Shown piece after piece: positions 36,531 to 49,829 of a stretch of 64,000 nucleotides of DNA; the first letter of the stretch is position 1, and each line of letters begins with the position of its first letter. A program made the position numbers and the translations under genes. Below the pieces are notes generated by a model. The model made no database searches. It was not told the origin of the DNA and saw only the letters and a list, made by a program, of their open reading frames with translations. The stretch comes from Ruminococcus gauvreauii (GTDB lineage Bacteria > Bacillota > Clostridia > Lachnospirales > Lachnospiraceae), in NCBI RefSeq assembly GCF_025151995.1, contig NZ_CP102290.1, positions 992,001 through 1,056,000 on the forward strand. Direction: 5' to 3'.

Positions 36531-36602
36531 CTCCCCGAGTTGGGCTCGAACCAACAACCCTTCGGTTAACAGCCGAATGCTCTACCATTGAGCTATCGAG
36601 GA
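36531..36602 (-). tRNA. tRNA-Asn (GTT)
   Basis: 72 bases; starts TCCTCGATAGCTCAATGG; anticodon loop CTGTTAA; T-arm TGGTTCGAGCCCA. First tRNA after 23S in transcription order. Confidence 0.96.
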
Positions 36603-36854
36603 ACATCTTTTATCCTGCCTTTCAGCAGGTCTTTTTTATGTTAGAAGGATATACCTTCAAAACCGCATACACTATTACATCCATCCACGCTTCTACCGTC
36701 TTCTTTCGGATCATTCGATCTCGCTTTGCTTCTCTTTCTTCCATTCTTTCCTGTCTCATCCTGTTGTCTTTGGAAGTTCGATTTCCGCTTCGCTCCTATC
36801 GAACGACCTTCACACTAAGTTTTTGTGGCGCTTGCGCTTACAAAAACAAGTGTT
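36603..36854 (-). other. 23S-tRNA spacer with 23S processing-stem arm
   Basis: No gene and no second 5S. The arm at 36653-36672 (ACCTTCAAAACCGCATACAC on plus) is the near-complement of 39915-39934 on the other side of 23S, together forming the long RNase III-type stem. Two further hairpins are present: CCTGC / GCAGG near 36614-36629, and TTTTTGT..GCGC / GCGC..ACAAAAA near 36820-36846. Confidence 0.7.
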
Positions 36855-39746
<2,892 letters not shown>

Positions 39747-40082
39747 TTCCTGCTCCAATAGCGTTTGGAACAGTCGGTATTACGATGCATTCGCATCGAG
39801 CGTTTCGTTTCATTGCGTTTACAATGTTTGATTCACCACAAGCATCTCTGCCCATGGTTCCTCGGATGTCTTTTCCTATCTCTAACGTTAATCGTTATCA
39901 ATATAGATATTTTCGTATATGCGGTTTTCAAGGTACGTCTGCACAATCAGATGCCAAGAGGCGTTGGAAACTTCTTTCCTCAAGCTTCTTCGTATTTGAT
40001 TGTATTGCGTGCCTGCATGCGGCTGAGCGGACTCATTCGCGAATGCAGATATATGCACATCCCGGTATGTTTCCATACCGAA
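39747..40082 (-). other. Spacer between tRNA-Ala and 23S, with processing-stem arm
   Basis: No gene. The 39915-39934 arm (GTATATGCGGTTTTCAAGGT on plus) pairs with 36653-36672. AT-rich between about 39870 and 39920. Confidence 0.65.
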
Positions 40083-40155
40083 TGGAGATGGAGGGATTCG
40101 AACCCTTGACCCCCTGCTTGCAAGGCAGGTGCTCTCCCAACTGAGCTACACCCCC
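40083..40155 (-). tRNA. tRNA-Ala (TGC)
   Basis: 73 bases; starts GGGGGTGTAGCTCAG; anticodon loop CTTGCAA; T-arm GGGTTCGAATCCC. Lies inside the rRNA operon. Confidence 0.97.
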
Positions 40156-40220
40156 ATGGGTATTATTTATTTTAGCGGCCTGTCTTCCTCTGCCGAGAAG
40201 TTTTCACTATTTTCCACTTC

Positions 40221-40402
40221 ATGGGCTTAAGTGACCTTTCCTCCTCTTTCGAGAAGCTTCCACTTAATGGGCTTAAGTGACCTTTCCTCTATTAGCGAAA
40301 GACTTGCCTGATGGGCTTAAGTGACCTTTCCTCTTTTAGCGAAAGTCTTGCCTGATGGGCTTAAGTGGACCTTTCCTCCTCTTCCGAGAAGCTTCCACTT
40401 AA
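40221..40402 (-). repeat. Four tandem units made of tRNA-Ile 3'-end fragments
   Basis: ATGGGCTTAAGTG, the 3' acceptor sequence of the adjacent tRNA-Ile, recurs at 40221, 40267, 40311 and 40355 before the true copy at 40402. Periods are 46, 44, 44 and 47 bases. Each unit continues ACCTTTCCTC and then carries one of two hairpin-like fillers (TTTCGAGAAGCTTCCACTT or TTAGCGAAAG.CTTGCCTG). The units are transcribed between tRNA-Ile and tRNA-Ala. Confidence 0.85.
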
Positions 40403-40476
<74 letters not shown>

Positions 40477-40485
40477 TTTTGGGAA

Positions 40486-40602
40486 TCTGGCAGCCACCTA
40501 CTCTCCCACACCGTCACCAGTGCAGTACCATCGGCCGCTTAAGTCTTAACCATCGTGTTCGGGATGGGTACGGGTGTTTCCCCTAAGCGCATCGCCACCA
40601 GA
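40486..40602 (-). rRNA. rrf: 5S ribosomal RNA
   Basis: 117 bases. On the minus strand it starts TCTGGTGGCGATGCG, contains ACCCATCCCGAACACG, and ends GGTGGCTGCCAGA, so the two ends pair. It lies between 16S and tRNA-Ile rather than after 23S. Confidence 0.96.
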
Positions 40603-40659
40603 AGCGTTTGTTATCTCTTCGATAACTCAACAGTAAAACACATCTCCCTACTTCTTCTT

Positions 40660-42200
<1,541 letters not shown>

Positions 42201-42439
42201 GTGTTCGTTCCAGTTCAAGATAACTCTTGGCTATCTTATCCCTTTTACTGTTGGTTTTGACTTTTCGTCAATGAAATGAAAATCTTTTTTAGAATTTTCA
42301 AGGATGTGTTTTACTGTTCAGTTATCAAAGTACTTGTCCGTTGCCATTTGTTTCAGCGGCAACTCTGATATAATACCATGCCTTTTATTCCGTGTCAATA
42401 ACTTTTTTTATTTTTTTAATCAATCTGTTTTTGACGAAT
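42201..42439 (-). promoter_or_regulatory. rRNA operon promoter and leader
   Basis: On the minus strand a consensus TTGACA (42398-42393), 17 bases, TATTAT (42375-42370). The leader includes the pre-16S processing arm at 42303-42326. No gene in this stretch. Confidence 0.85.
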
Positions 42440-42469
42440 AAAAGTCCACCGAACACTCGGTGGACTTTT
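42440..42469 (-). terminator. cvpA terminator
   Basis: AAAAGTCCACCGA, loop ACAC, TCGGTGGACTTTT: a 13-bp stem. It separates cvpA from the downstream rRNA promoter, both on the minus strand. Confidence 0.85.
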
Positions 42470-42527
42470 ATATTACCATTTTCGTGGAAATATGTCAACA
42501 TATTTTTGGAAATTTCTTTCACACGTT

Positions 42528-43262
42528 TTATCCCATAATCACAGACAGAATCACATTCAGTAAGGCGTTCTTTTCATATAAGTAGTGAAGCACGATATCG
42601 CTTTCAATTTGGTGCATGAGTACTGCTCCAACCTCTGTATTAGAGACCATTGTAATAATCAGGAAAATCACCCAAATCCACAATACTGACTGTACAATTC
42701 CCAGCAGCATTCCACCAATCACATTAAAAAAGCTAATAACCGGAAGTCCAGTTAAAATGTCAATTGCATATAAGATTACTTTAAGGATGATCGTAGCTAT
42801 AACGAAAGAAAGCAGAAAGCCAATCCCGTTGGTAATATAATATGCGATATACCCTGTAATGTAATCCGTAAATGATTCTACACCCAGTGTACCGTAAATC
42901 TCAGAATTATTATTCTCCAGTAACGCCTGTTTCACCAGCTCTGGCAGTGGCGTGCCTTCGATGATTTTAATCTGTTCCTCCAACGGAATTTCCGAATCTT
43001 CCGGCAGGTCCGTTCCCTCGGGCAGTCCAGCACTTTCCGCTGCCTGAGACATCAGAACCCGCTCACAGTTTTCCTGAACAAAATCATATACCGGAGTGCT
43101 TTTCCGTAAAAATTCACCTACATAAGGATTGATCCATGAAACAATCAACAGTACCAGTATCATCGATACCATCGATACTGCTGTTCGGAAAAAACCTTTG
43201 CGTGCCCCTCTGATGACCAGAAGTACCGTAAAAACCAGAAGCACCCAAAACAACCAGTTCAT
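42528..43262 (-). CDS. CvpA-family membrane protein
   Basis: 244 residues with four to five transmembrane helices (LFWVLLVFTVLLVIRGARKG; AVSMVSMILVLLIVSWINP; GFLLSFVIATIILKVILYA; GIVQSVLWIWVIFLIITMV) and an acidic extracytoplasmic loop of about 75 residues after the second helix. The N-terminal RGARKGFFR matches the CvpA family, first linked to colicin V production; the role in Firmicutes is not settled. It follows the DUF5711 and LysM genes in the same direction and is probably in the same operon. Confidence 0.85.
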   Translation of the reverse strand: MNWLFWVLLVFTVLLVIRGARKGFFRTAVSMVSMILVLLIVSWINPYVGEFLRKSTPVYDFVQENCERVLMSQAAESAGLPEGTDLPEDSEIPLEEQIKIIEGTPLPELVKQALLENNNSEIYGTLGVESFTDYITGYIAYYITNGIGFLLSFVIATIILKVILYAIDILTGLPVISFFNVIGGMLLGIVQSVLWIWVIFLIITMVSNTEVGAVLMHQIESDIVLHYLYEKNALLNVILSVIMG

Positions 43263-43286
43263 AATACTCTCCTTTAGTATTTTTCA

Positions 43287-44528
43287 TTATGACAACTTTA
43301 TTGTCTTAATCCCACTATCCACAATCACCTGATAACGGTTCGCGTCAATCTTGAATACATCCTTAATACTGCCCTCATCCAGATTTCCATTGAATTTTTC
43401 ATGGCCCTTTAAACTGAACACACACAGCTGAGTATCATTATTCATGAGAATCTGATCGCCACTGATTTTAATAGACGTGTATTCAATATTAAAGTTTTCT
43501 TCAAACACCTGCTTGCCATTGGCATTATAGAGAACCAGCGTATACTGCTTTTCTGCATCGTCGCTTCTGAATACCATCCCCACATAATCTTCATTATAAA
43601 AAGTGCTGATAATTTCTTTCTCTACTTTTACCTCGCAGTCAACTTTTGGAATCTGCTTTCCAGTATAAAGGACAAAACCATCATCACAAAACGCGACCGA
43701 TTTTCCTTCTTTCATGTAAGCCACCTGCGGCACTAAAGTTCCTTCATACGTATAGCCACTAACCATATTATCCATCTGACCCTGTCCCGTATTGCCAAAA
43801 TTATAGAATGCAACATAACTTGTTGTTTTATTATCTTCCACATACAAATATGTTACCATAATCAGCAATCCATCCGGGGATACCGCCAGATCTACCGGAT
43901 AGCCAGGGCTGTCCACTCTCGTCATTCCAGTCGCAATCTGTGCACCGCTCGTAGAATAAAAATTGATCCAGGTATTTTCGCCATCTTCCAGAATCGCCGC
44001 TACGACACCCTGCGAGGCAACTTTGGCTTTTAAAATCGGCATTTCTGTACTCACTTCACCCATCTTACCGCCTCTGCCAAAGATTACCATATTAGTCCCT
44101 TTTTCATCGTAGATGACAGATGTTGTACCACAGACATCCGCAGTAGGATTGTTCATCTCATAAGCCTGTGACCACAGACTCTTGCCGCTGCTCCCCAGCA
44201 AAGAGGCGCCATCACCAGTATATTTCAACAGATAATTCTCCAACTGTATGTAACTGGTTGACATCGTATCCTCCTGAACGCTGGAGGACACAACTTTATA
44301 GTCTTTGTAATGCCAGCGCTCAACCACTGTCTTCGTTATCAGTACTATGGCTACGATCACAACAGCTACAATCCCGGTTCTGATCAGAAGACGTTTGCGA
44401 TGTTCCATGATTTTTTTCCGGTATGCTTCCGTATCCTGATTTTTACCCGATGTGGCTTTTGTATTTTCTCTTGGAGCCTGTTGTTTATGTTTCACAAGCC
44501 TCTTAATTTTATTCTTAAATGATCCCAT
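43287..44528 (-). CDS. DUF5711-family membrane-anchored beta-propeller-like protein
   Basis: 413 residues. A basic cytoplasmic N-terminus (about 1-45), one transmembrane helix (RTGIVAVVIVAIVLITKTVV) and an extracytoplasmic domain of about 340 residues with repeated WD-like hydrophobic strands (GKSLWSQAYEMNN, NTWINFYSTSGAQIATG, YTLVLYNANGKQVFEENF). DUF5711 proteins occur across Lachnospiraceae with unknown function. It lies between the LysM and cvpA genes in one direction, suggesting a shared envelope role. Confidence 0.8.
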   Translation of the reverse strand: MGSFKNKIKRLVKHKQQAPRENTKATSGKNQDTEAYRKKIMEHRKRLLIRTGIVAVVIVAIVLITKTVVERWHYKDYKVVSSSVQEDTMSTSYIQLENYLLKYTGDGASLLGSSGKSLWSQAYEMNNPTADVCGTTSVIYDEKGTNMVIFGRGGKMGEVSTEMPILKAKVASQGVVAAILEDGENTWINFYSTSGAQIATGMTRVDSPGYPVDLAVSPDGLLIMVTYLYVEDNKTTSYVAFYNFGNTGQGQMDNMVSGYTYEGTLVPQVAYMKEGKSVAFCDDGFVLYTGKQIPKVDCEVKVEKEIISTFYNEDYVGMVFRSDDAEKQYTLVLYNANGKQVFEENFNIEYTSIKISGDQILMNNDTQLCVFSLKGHEKFNGNLDEGSIKDVFKIDANRYQVIVDSGIKTIKLS

Positions 44529-44588
44529 ATATCGTGCTTTCCTTTTTTATCTCATGTTTTTTAGCTTATCTGATTATAGCATACTCTT

Positions 44589-45908
44589 TTACGGTAGTAA
44601 AATAATTTGTCCTGCATAAATTAAATCTTCCGAATCAAGCTGATTAAGCTGACAGATATCCTGGATCTTTTTTGTACTTCCATAATATGTTTTGCTGATC
44701 TTACTTAATGTATCTCCCTTTTGAACCACATATTTCTGACGCACACCAGCTGAGGCCGGTGTTTCATTCCGCTTCTCCGTCTCCGCAGTGGGTGTTGGTG
44801 CTGACGACGTATCTGTCTGATTATTTTCCAGATTTACTTTATCTTCAGAGTCTGTATCCGAATCCCCGGTCTTGTTTTTCTCCACATTATCCGTCGCAGA
44901 GGTTTCCTCTGGAATGTCACTCTCATCAGACGCGGCTGTCTCCCCGGCATTTTCAGTGTCCGTCCCTGTCTGATCAGTATTATCCTGACCGGTATCATTC
45001 ATGCTGTTATCTTTTTCCTGCATATCGTCAGCAGGGTTGGCATCCAGTTTCTCTTTATCATTTCCTGACCCGCTTTGTTCGGCGCCGCTTGTCATTGCCA
45101 TCTCATTTTCCTGTGCAGTGTCTGCGACTTCCTGAACAGTTCGATAATGGTTTACGTACGTAAATCCCAGCGCAACTACCACTGCTGCGGCGCAGACAGC
45201 GGTTAGATACGACTTTCCGCCTTTTTCCTTTTTGTCCCGCTCCTTTTTGCCCGCAACAATTTTTCTAAAATCAACAACTGCGCGGTCCGGTACCTTTTCA
45301 TCATCTTCGATGGATGTATTTCCGTTCTTTTCTATCATATAGGCCTGCATTTGTTCATTTTTTTCATAATAGATGTAATATCCATTCTGTCGGTTCAATT
45401 TGCCATTGTCATAGACAAAAAATGCTTCCTCCTTTTCTGTCGGTTCCATGGCAAACAAAACTTTTTGGTTTCCCGCAAAATGATTCAGGTGTGTTTTCAG
45501 AATTAAGTCACTGATCTCCATATTGAAGTTAGGGAGTGACAGTGACCATCCGATGATCTCCTGTTCCGGAAAGAACTGTTCCATGTCTTTGTGAATCTGA
45601 CTCCACACTGCGTCTTTAAAATCCATATGCTCTTCAGCAATCTCCATGTTCTCAACACCGAGCGCGCTTCTGATAAAAATGTACGACACCGACTCTTCCC
45701 ATCTGGCTTCCCCCAGTAAGATTGCCGCACATCCTCCCTCCATATGATTTCCGGACATCCTCTTTAAATACGTATACGCGTAATCCTCCATGTATATTTT
45801 CAGATGAGGTCTTGTCTCCCCGATCTGCCGGATGTTGTTTGGAAGATGGAAAATCCCGTTCTCTGTTGTACTCCCCTGTTTCTTCTCATTATAAATGATT
45901 TCGATCAT
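44589..45908 (-). CDS. Membrane protein with degenerate JAMM/MPN-like domain and C-terminal LysM
   Basis: 439 residues. The cytoplasmic N-terminal domain (about 40-215) resembles a JAMM/MPN metalloprotease fold: AAILLGEARWEE with the Glu, then IIGWSLSLPNFNMEISDL where active enzymes carry a GWYHSHP-like H-x-H plus Asp. The two metal-binding His are replaced (S-L-S-L), so the domain is probably inactive (MPN-minus). A transmembrane helix (YLTAVCAAAVVVALGFTY) follows, then a low-complexity Asp/Glu/Thr linker of about 130 residues, and a LysM domain at the end (KYVVQKGDTLSKISKTYYG) that binds peptidoglycan. The MPN reading is my inference. Confidence 0.8.
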   Translation of the reverse strand: MIEIIYNEKKQGSTTENGIFHLPNNIRQIGETRPHLKIYMEDYAYTYLKRMSGNHMEGGCAAILLGEARWEESVSYIFIRSALGVENMEIAEEHMDFKDAVWSQIHKDMEQFFPEQEIIGWSLSLPNFNMEISDLILKTHLNHFAGNQKVLFAMEPTEKEEAFFVYDNGKLNRQNGYYIYYEKNEQMQAYMIEKNGNTSIEDDEKVPDRAVVDFRKIVAGKKERDKKEKGGKSYLTAVCAAAVVVALGFTYVNHYRTVQEVADTAQENEMAMTSGAEQSGSGNDKEKLDANPADDMQEKDNSMNDTGQDNTDQTGTDTENAGETAASDESDIPEETSATDNVEKNKTGDSDTDSEDKVNLENNQTDTSSAPTPTAETEKRNETPASAGVRQKYVVQKGDTLSKISKTYYGSTKKIQDICQLNQLDSEDLIYAGQIILLP

Positions 45909-45917
45909 AAATTAATC

Positions 45918-45930
45918 ACCCCTTCGGGGT
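45918..45930 (-). promoter_or_regulatory. Stem-loop over the LysM gene ribosome site
   Basis: ACCCC, GAA, GGGGT on the minus strand, ten bases before the ATG. Its 3' arm is the likely Shine-Dalgarno region, so translation may be limited by the hairpin. Confidence 0.45.
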
Positions 45931-46070
45931 AAACAATATCATGGGAAAACTGCAAATTTTATCATTTTAGGGATCCGGTTTTCAAAAATTTAACGACATG
46001 TTTTGCAATGTATTTTTTGGTGTAGTTTTGAATATTCTATAGATAAGAACCAGGAAAGGACAAAACTGCC

Positions 46071-46691
46071 ATGCTTACCCAAAGACTTTCTCCCGTTTTC
46101 TATATCAACAGCAAAAGAAGTTCCGCAAGCAGTGAGCTTGCCTATTTATTAAAAGACGCCGTCTCACAGGTCGAAAGAGACTGGAGGGAACTTGTATTTC
46201 TGTGTATCGGAAGTGACCGAATCACAGGAGACAGCCTGGGACCGTTGATCGGACATCAGCTTTCTCAGTATTGCTGGCCTCACATCTTTGTATACGGTAC
46301 TTTAGAGAATCCTGTACATGCCTTAAACCTTGAGGAAATGATTCAGCAAATAAAAAAGAGACATCCTCTTGCACTCGTCATTGCAATTGATGCCTCTTTA
46401 GGTTCCAAAAAACATATCGGCTTTATTACGCTTGGAACCGGGTCGATCCGCCCGGGTTCAGGTGTCAACAAAGACCTGCCGCATGTCGGAGATATTTTCA
46501 TCACCGGAATCATCAATGTTTCCGGAACTTTTGAACACTTTCTTCTTCAGACAACCCGGCTGTCCACCGTTATCAATATGGCAGATTCCATCGCCAATGG
46601 AATTTTGACGGCGATAGACGCATCCTATGAAAATCTGCGTTTTCTCTCGCCTGCTGCTTCCATGACAAGCAGTTCAGGCACTATTTCCTGA
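46071..46691 (+). CDS. yyaC: Spore protease YyaC-like protein
   Basis: 206 residues, related to the spore germination protease GPR-fold family: LVFLCIGSDRITGDSLGPLIG, VYGTLENPVHALNL, ALVIAIDASLG, and GSIRPGSGVNKDLPHVGDI. It is expected in endospore formers; its exact target is unclear. Upstream, GTATTTT and AATATTCTA resemble a sigma-F/G promoter but this is weak. Its 3' end overlaps the convergent HD gene by 67 bases. Confidence 0.92.
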   Translation: MLTQRLSPVFYINSKRSSASSELAYLLKDAVSQVERDWRELVFLCIGSDRITGDSLGPLIGHQLSQYCWPHIFVYGTLENPVHALNLEEMIQQIKKRHPLALVIAIDASLGSKKHIGFITLGTGSIRPGSGVNKDLPHVGDIFITGIINVSGTFEHFLLQTTRLSTVINMADSIANGILTAIDASYENLRFLSPAASMTSSSGTIS

Positions 46692-47227
46692 GGTCTGGGC
46701 CGGTTTTCCGACAGCTTCTGCATCATTTTGGCCAACGGTCTGCCAATGCGGGAGCTGCTCCACCTTCCGGAATAGTATTCTGCTATTTCCAGAGTACCAC
46801 AATACTTATCTGTCAAACAGATTACATAAGTCTCCGGATGTCTGGGCGGAATGAATGTAACCGGCCACATATGTTTTGTAATGATTTCTTTCTCAACCGT
46901 ATTTATTGAAAAATATTTTTTTGCATTTCGGTAAGCTGTCCAGGGATGTGTCATCGCATGAAAGTGATCTCCTGTCTTCTCACGGTGTTTTCTCCAGTCG
47001 TATAAAAACAGATCATGAAGCATGCCTCCCCTGGCCGCAGACCGTGCGTCCAGCCCTAAAGATTTACAGATACTGAAATTGTAATATGCAACCATCAGAC
47101 AATGCTGATAGCAGTCCGTATCACAGTGCTGAGAGAATTGTTTCATCTGCAGTACTACGGGATGATAAATAATATCCCTGATGCATTCAAAGAATTCTCT
47201 GTTCATTATGGCTTTTGACTGTTTCAT
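46625..47227 (-). CDS. HD-domain phosphohydrolase
   Basis: 200 residues with a metal-binding HD domain: HCLMVAYYNFSICKSLGLD, AARGGMLHDLFLYDW, and a downstream THPWTAY..KYF segment with EKEIITKHMWP. Members act on nucleotides or related phosphates; the substrate is unknown. It follows recR after 15 bases and seems part of that operon. Confidence 0.87.
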   Translation of the reverse strand: MKQSKAIMNREFFECIRDIIYHPVVLQMKQFSQHCDTDCYQHCLMVAYYNFSICKSLGLDARSAARGGMLHDLFLYDWRKHREKTGDHFHAMTHPWTAYRNAKKYFSINTVEKEIITKHMWPVTFIPPRHPETYVICLTDKYCGTLEIAEYYSGRWSSSRIGRPLAKMMQKLSENRPRPQEIVPELLVMEAAGERKRRFS

Positions 47228-47242
47228 AATAACCCTTTCCTG

Positions 47243-47839
47243 TTAAAGCTCTACGCGGCCCTCAAGCGCACGCAGCAACGTTACTTCATCAATATATTCC
47301 AGATCGCCTCCGACCGGAACCCCGCTCGCGATCCTGCTGACCTTAATTCCTGTCGGCTTAACCAGCTTGCTGATATACATCGCCGTTGTCTCCCCTTCCA
47401 GACTGGAATTTGTCGCAATGATCACTTCATCTATGTCCTCCTGAAGCCGCTGCATCAGTTCCTTTAATTTAATATCATTCGGACCGATACCCAGCATTGG
47501 AGAGATGGCACCATGCAGCACATGATATACTCCTTCATATTTCCCCGTCTTCTCATACGCTGCAAGATCTCTGGTATTTTCCACCACCATAATTTCTCTG
47601 TGGTTTCGCTTTGCATTTTTACAGATCGGGCACAGCTCCTCATCTGTCAGCGTATAGCATTCTCTGCAGTACTGCACGTGTTCTTTGGCGCTTATAATCG
47701 AGGAAGTCAGCTGCTCTACTTCTTCCTTTGGCATATTCATGATATGAAATGCCAGACGTCCTGCTGATTTAGCTCCGATTCCCGGAAGCCGTGATAGCTG
47801 CTCGATCAGATTATTAATATGTCCGCTGTAATATTCCAT
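47243..47839 (-). CDS. recR: Recombination mediator RecR
   Basis: 198 residues, acts with RecO and RecF to load RecA. HhH region (RLPGIGAKSAGRLAFHI), four-cysteine zinc finger (CRECYTLTDEELCPIC), Toprim domain (IMVVENTRDLAAYEKTGKYEGVYHVL split as usual) and a C-terminal Walker-like part. ybaB lies two bases upstream, the classic dnaX-ybaB-recR order. Confidence 0.97.
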   Translation of the reverse strand: MEYYSGHINNLIEQLSRLPGIGAKSAGRLAFHIMNMPKEEVEQLTSSIISAKEHVQYCRECYTLTDEELCPICKNAKRNHREIMVVENTRDLAAYEKTGKYEGVYHVLHGAISPMLGIGPNDIKLKELMQRLQEDIDEVIIATNSSLEGETTAMYISKLVKPTGIKVSRIASGVPVGGDLEYIDEVTLLRALEGRVEL

Positions 47840-47841
47840 GA

Positions 47842-48192
47842 TCAGAAAGGCAGTCCCCCGCCGAGTCCGCCTGTCAGCTTCGACATAACTGCCGCAGACT
47901 CTTCTTCCATCTTACGCAGTGCTTCGTTCGTAGCAGCCATGATCAGATCTTCCAGCATTTCCACATCATCCGGATCGACTGCTTCTTCTGCAAGTTTCAC
48001 TTTTGTCACTTCTTTTTTTCCGGACACTGTAATTTCAACAGCACCGCCGCCTGCAGTTGCAGTAAATTCCTTTTCTTCAAGCGCCTTCTGATTTTCTTCC
48101 ATCTGTTTCTGCATTTTCTGCGCCTGTTTCATCAGATTATTCATATTGCCAGGCATGCCCATTCCACCCGGAAAACCTCCGCGTTTTGCCAT
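47842..48192 (-). CDS. ybaB: Nucleoid-associated protein YbaB/EbfC
   Basis: 116-residue DNA-binding dimer with long helices ([20 protein letters not shown]), the beta region [17 protein letters not shown] and the C-terminal helix [17 protein letters not shown]. The glycine-rich N-terminus ([15 protein letters not shown]) is common in Firmicutes. Lies between dnaX and recR. Confidence 0.96.
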   Translation of the reverse strand: MAKRGGFPGGMGMPGNMNNLMKQAQKMQKQMEENQKALEEKEFTATAGGGAVEITVSGKKEVTKVKLAEEAVDPDDVEMLEDLIMAATNEALRKMEEESAAVMSKLTGGLGGGLPF

Positions 48193-48219
48193 TTTTCTTT
48201 CCTCCTGTTTCTAAATACA

Positions 48220-49809
48220 TTATGTTTCGATATCAATATCCATCTGAATCTTGTCTTTTAATATATCATCAATTGATATTTCTGCCAACCCCTTGGTCGT
48301 TTCTCTGTCTGCAAGAATCAGTTCAAGTTCGACACTCTTTCCTATTTGATGTTCAATGATGTCTGCAAGCCGCTGTGTCGCCTCTGCATTTCCCACATAA
48401 TTCTGTGCCAGATTATTCGAAAACTCCACATACAGTTTAGCTTCTCCAGTCTGGCCGTTGTATTTTGGAACAGCAGTCTGCAAAAAACTGCGGAACATGC
48501 CGTCTGTCTGGCCAACGATTGTTCTCCACTCATTTTTAACACGCTGCAGGTCCTGCGGTGCCGCTTTCTCAGGTTTCGGCAAATTGACCGGCGGCTTCTT
48601 TTCTTCGATGTGTTCGCCGGACATTTCCCGCACCGCAGATTCTTTCACGACAATACCGTGTTCAATCTGCGCCTCTAATGCACGAATTCTGTCCAGAACC
48701 GAATCCAGATTTGTCTCCATAGACGGTCTGCACATTTTAATCAATGCCACTTCAACGAGTACTCTTTTCTGCGAAGCGTAGCGTATCTGACTTGAAAGTT
48801 CTGACAGGACACGGATATATCTGATCAGTGTTTCAGTCTCGATCATTTGTGCTTCTTCTTTCAGTAATTGGATATTTTCTCCTGACATATCCAGCATTTC
48901 ATCGGAATCAGAAGACGATTTTACCAGCATAAGGTTTCTCAGATACCATGTAAAATCTGATACGAACTGCCCCATTTCTTTTCCCTGCAGTACCAGTTCC
49001 TCCAGCGAATGAATCACATCAGTCACATCCCTGTCTATGATCTGGCGGAGCATACGGCTGAACATCTCCGTGTCTACTGTCCCCAATACCTCCAGTACAT
49101 TGTCATATGTCAGCTTTTGTCCCAGATAGAAGGCGATACACTGATCGAGAAGGCTTAGAGCATCTCTCAGCGACCCGTCGGCTGCCTTGGCTATATAACG
49201 GACTGCTTTTTCTTCCGCCTCCACACCTTCCTGTTTCATCAGTTCTGTCATACGGTCTGCTATGGTTTCAATCGTAATTCTGCGAAAATCATACCTCTGA
49301 CACCGTGACAGAATCGTAATGGGAATCTTATGTGCCTCTGTGGTAGCCAGTATAAAGATAACATATGAGGGAGGTTCTTCCAGCGTTTTCAGCAACGCAT
49401 TAAATGCTCCTGTTGATAGCATATGAACTTCATCAATAATGTACACCTTATAATTTCCCTGCGTTGGTCTGTATGCAACTTCTTCTCTGATTTCACGGAT
49501 GTTATCGACACCATTATTAGATGCTGCATCTATCTCTATGACATTCATAGAAGTCCCCGCCTGAATTGCCCTGCACATATCACATTCATTGCAGGGGCTT
49601 CCATCAGCCGGATGCTCACAGTTCACCGTTTTAGCCAGTATTTTCGCCACCGTTGTTTTTCCGGTTCCCCTTGTTCCGCAGAACAAATATGCATGGCCGA
49701 TACGGTTTGCTTTTATCTGGTTTTTCAAAGTTGTAACTATATGGTCCTGACCTTTCACATCCTCAAACGAATCAGGACGAAACTTTCGGTATAAAGCGGT
49801 ATAGCTCAT
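48220..49809 (-). CDS. dnaX: DNA polymerase III subunits gamma and tau
   Basis: 529 residues, AAA+ clamp-loader ATPase. Walker A FCGTRGTGKTTVAKILAK, zinc module CEHPADGSPCNECDMC, Walker B YIIDEVHMLSTGAFNALLK, sensor TTEAHKIPITILSRCQR. Domain III and a short tau tail (about 370-529) follow. No obvious slippery frameshift site was noted. First gene of the dnaX-ybaB-recR-HD operon. Confidence 0.98.
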   Translation of the reverse strand: MSYTALYRKFRPDSFEDVKGQDHIVTTLKNQIKANRIGHAYLFCGTRGTGKTTVAKILAKTVNCEHPADGSPCNECDMCRAIQAGTSMNVIEIDAASNNGVDNIREIREEVAYRPTQGNYKVYIIDEVHMLSTGAFNALLKTLEEPPSYVIFILATTEAHKIPITILSRCQRYDFRRITIETIADRMTELMKQEGVEAEEKAVRYIAKAADGSLRDALSLLDQCIAFYLGQKLTYDNVLEVLGTVDTEMFSRMLRQIIDRDVTDVIHSLEELVLQGKEMGQFVSDFTWYLRNLMLVKSSSDSDEMLDMSGENIQLLKEEAQMIETETLIRYIRVLSELSSQIRYASQKRVLVEVALIKMCRPSMETNLDSVLDRIRALEAQIEHGIVVKESAVREMSGEHIEEKKPPVNLPKPEKAAPQDLQRVKNEWRTIVGQTDGMFRSFLQTAVPKYNGQTGEAKLYVEFSNNLAQNYVGNAEATQRLADIIEHQIGKSVELELILADRETTKGLAEISIDDILKDKIQMDIDIET

Positions 49810-49829
49810 TTATAACGCCTCTTTCTGAA

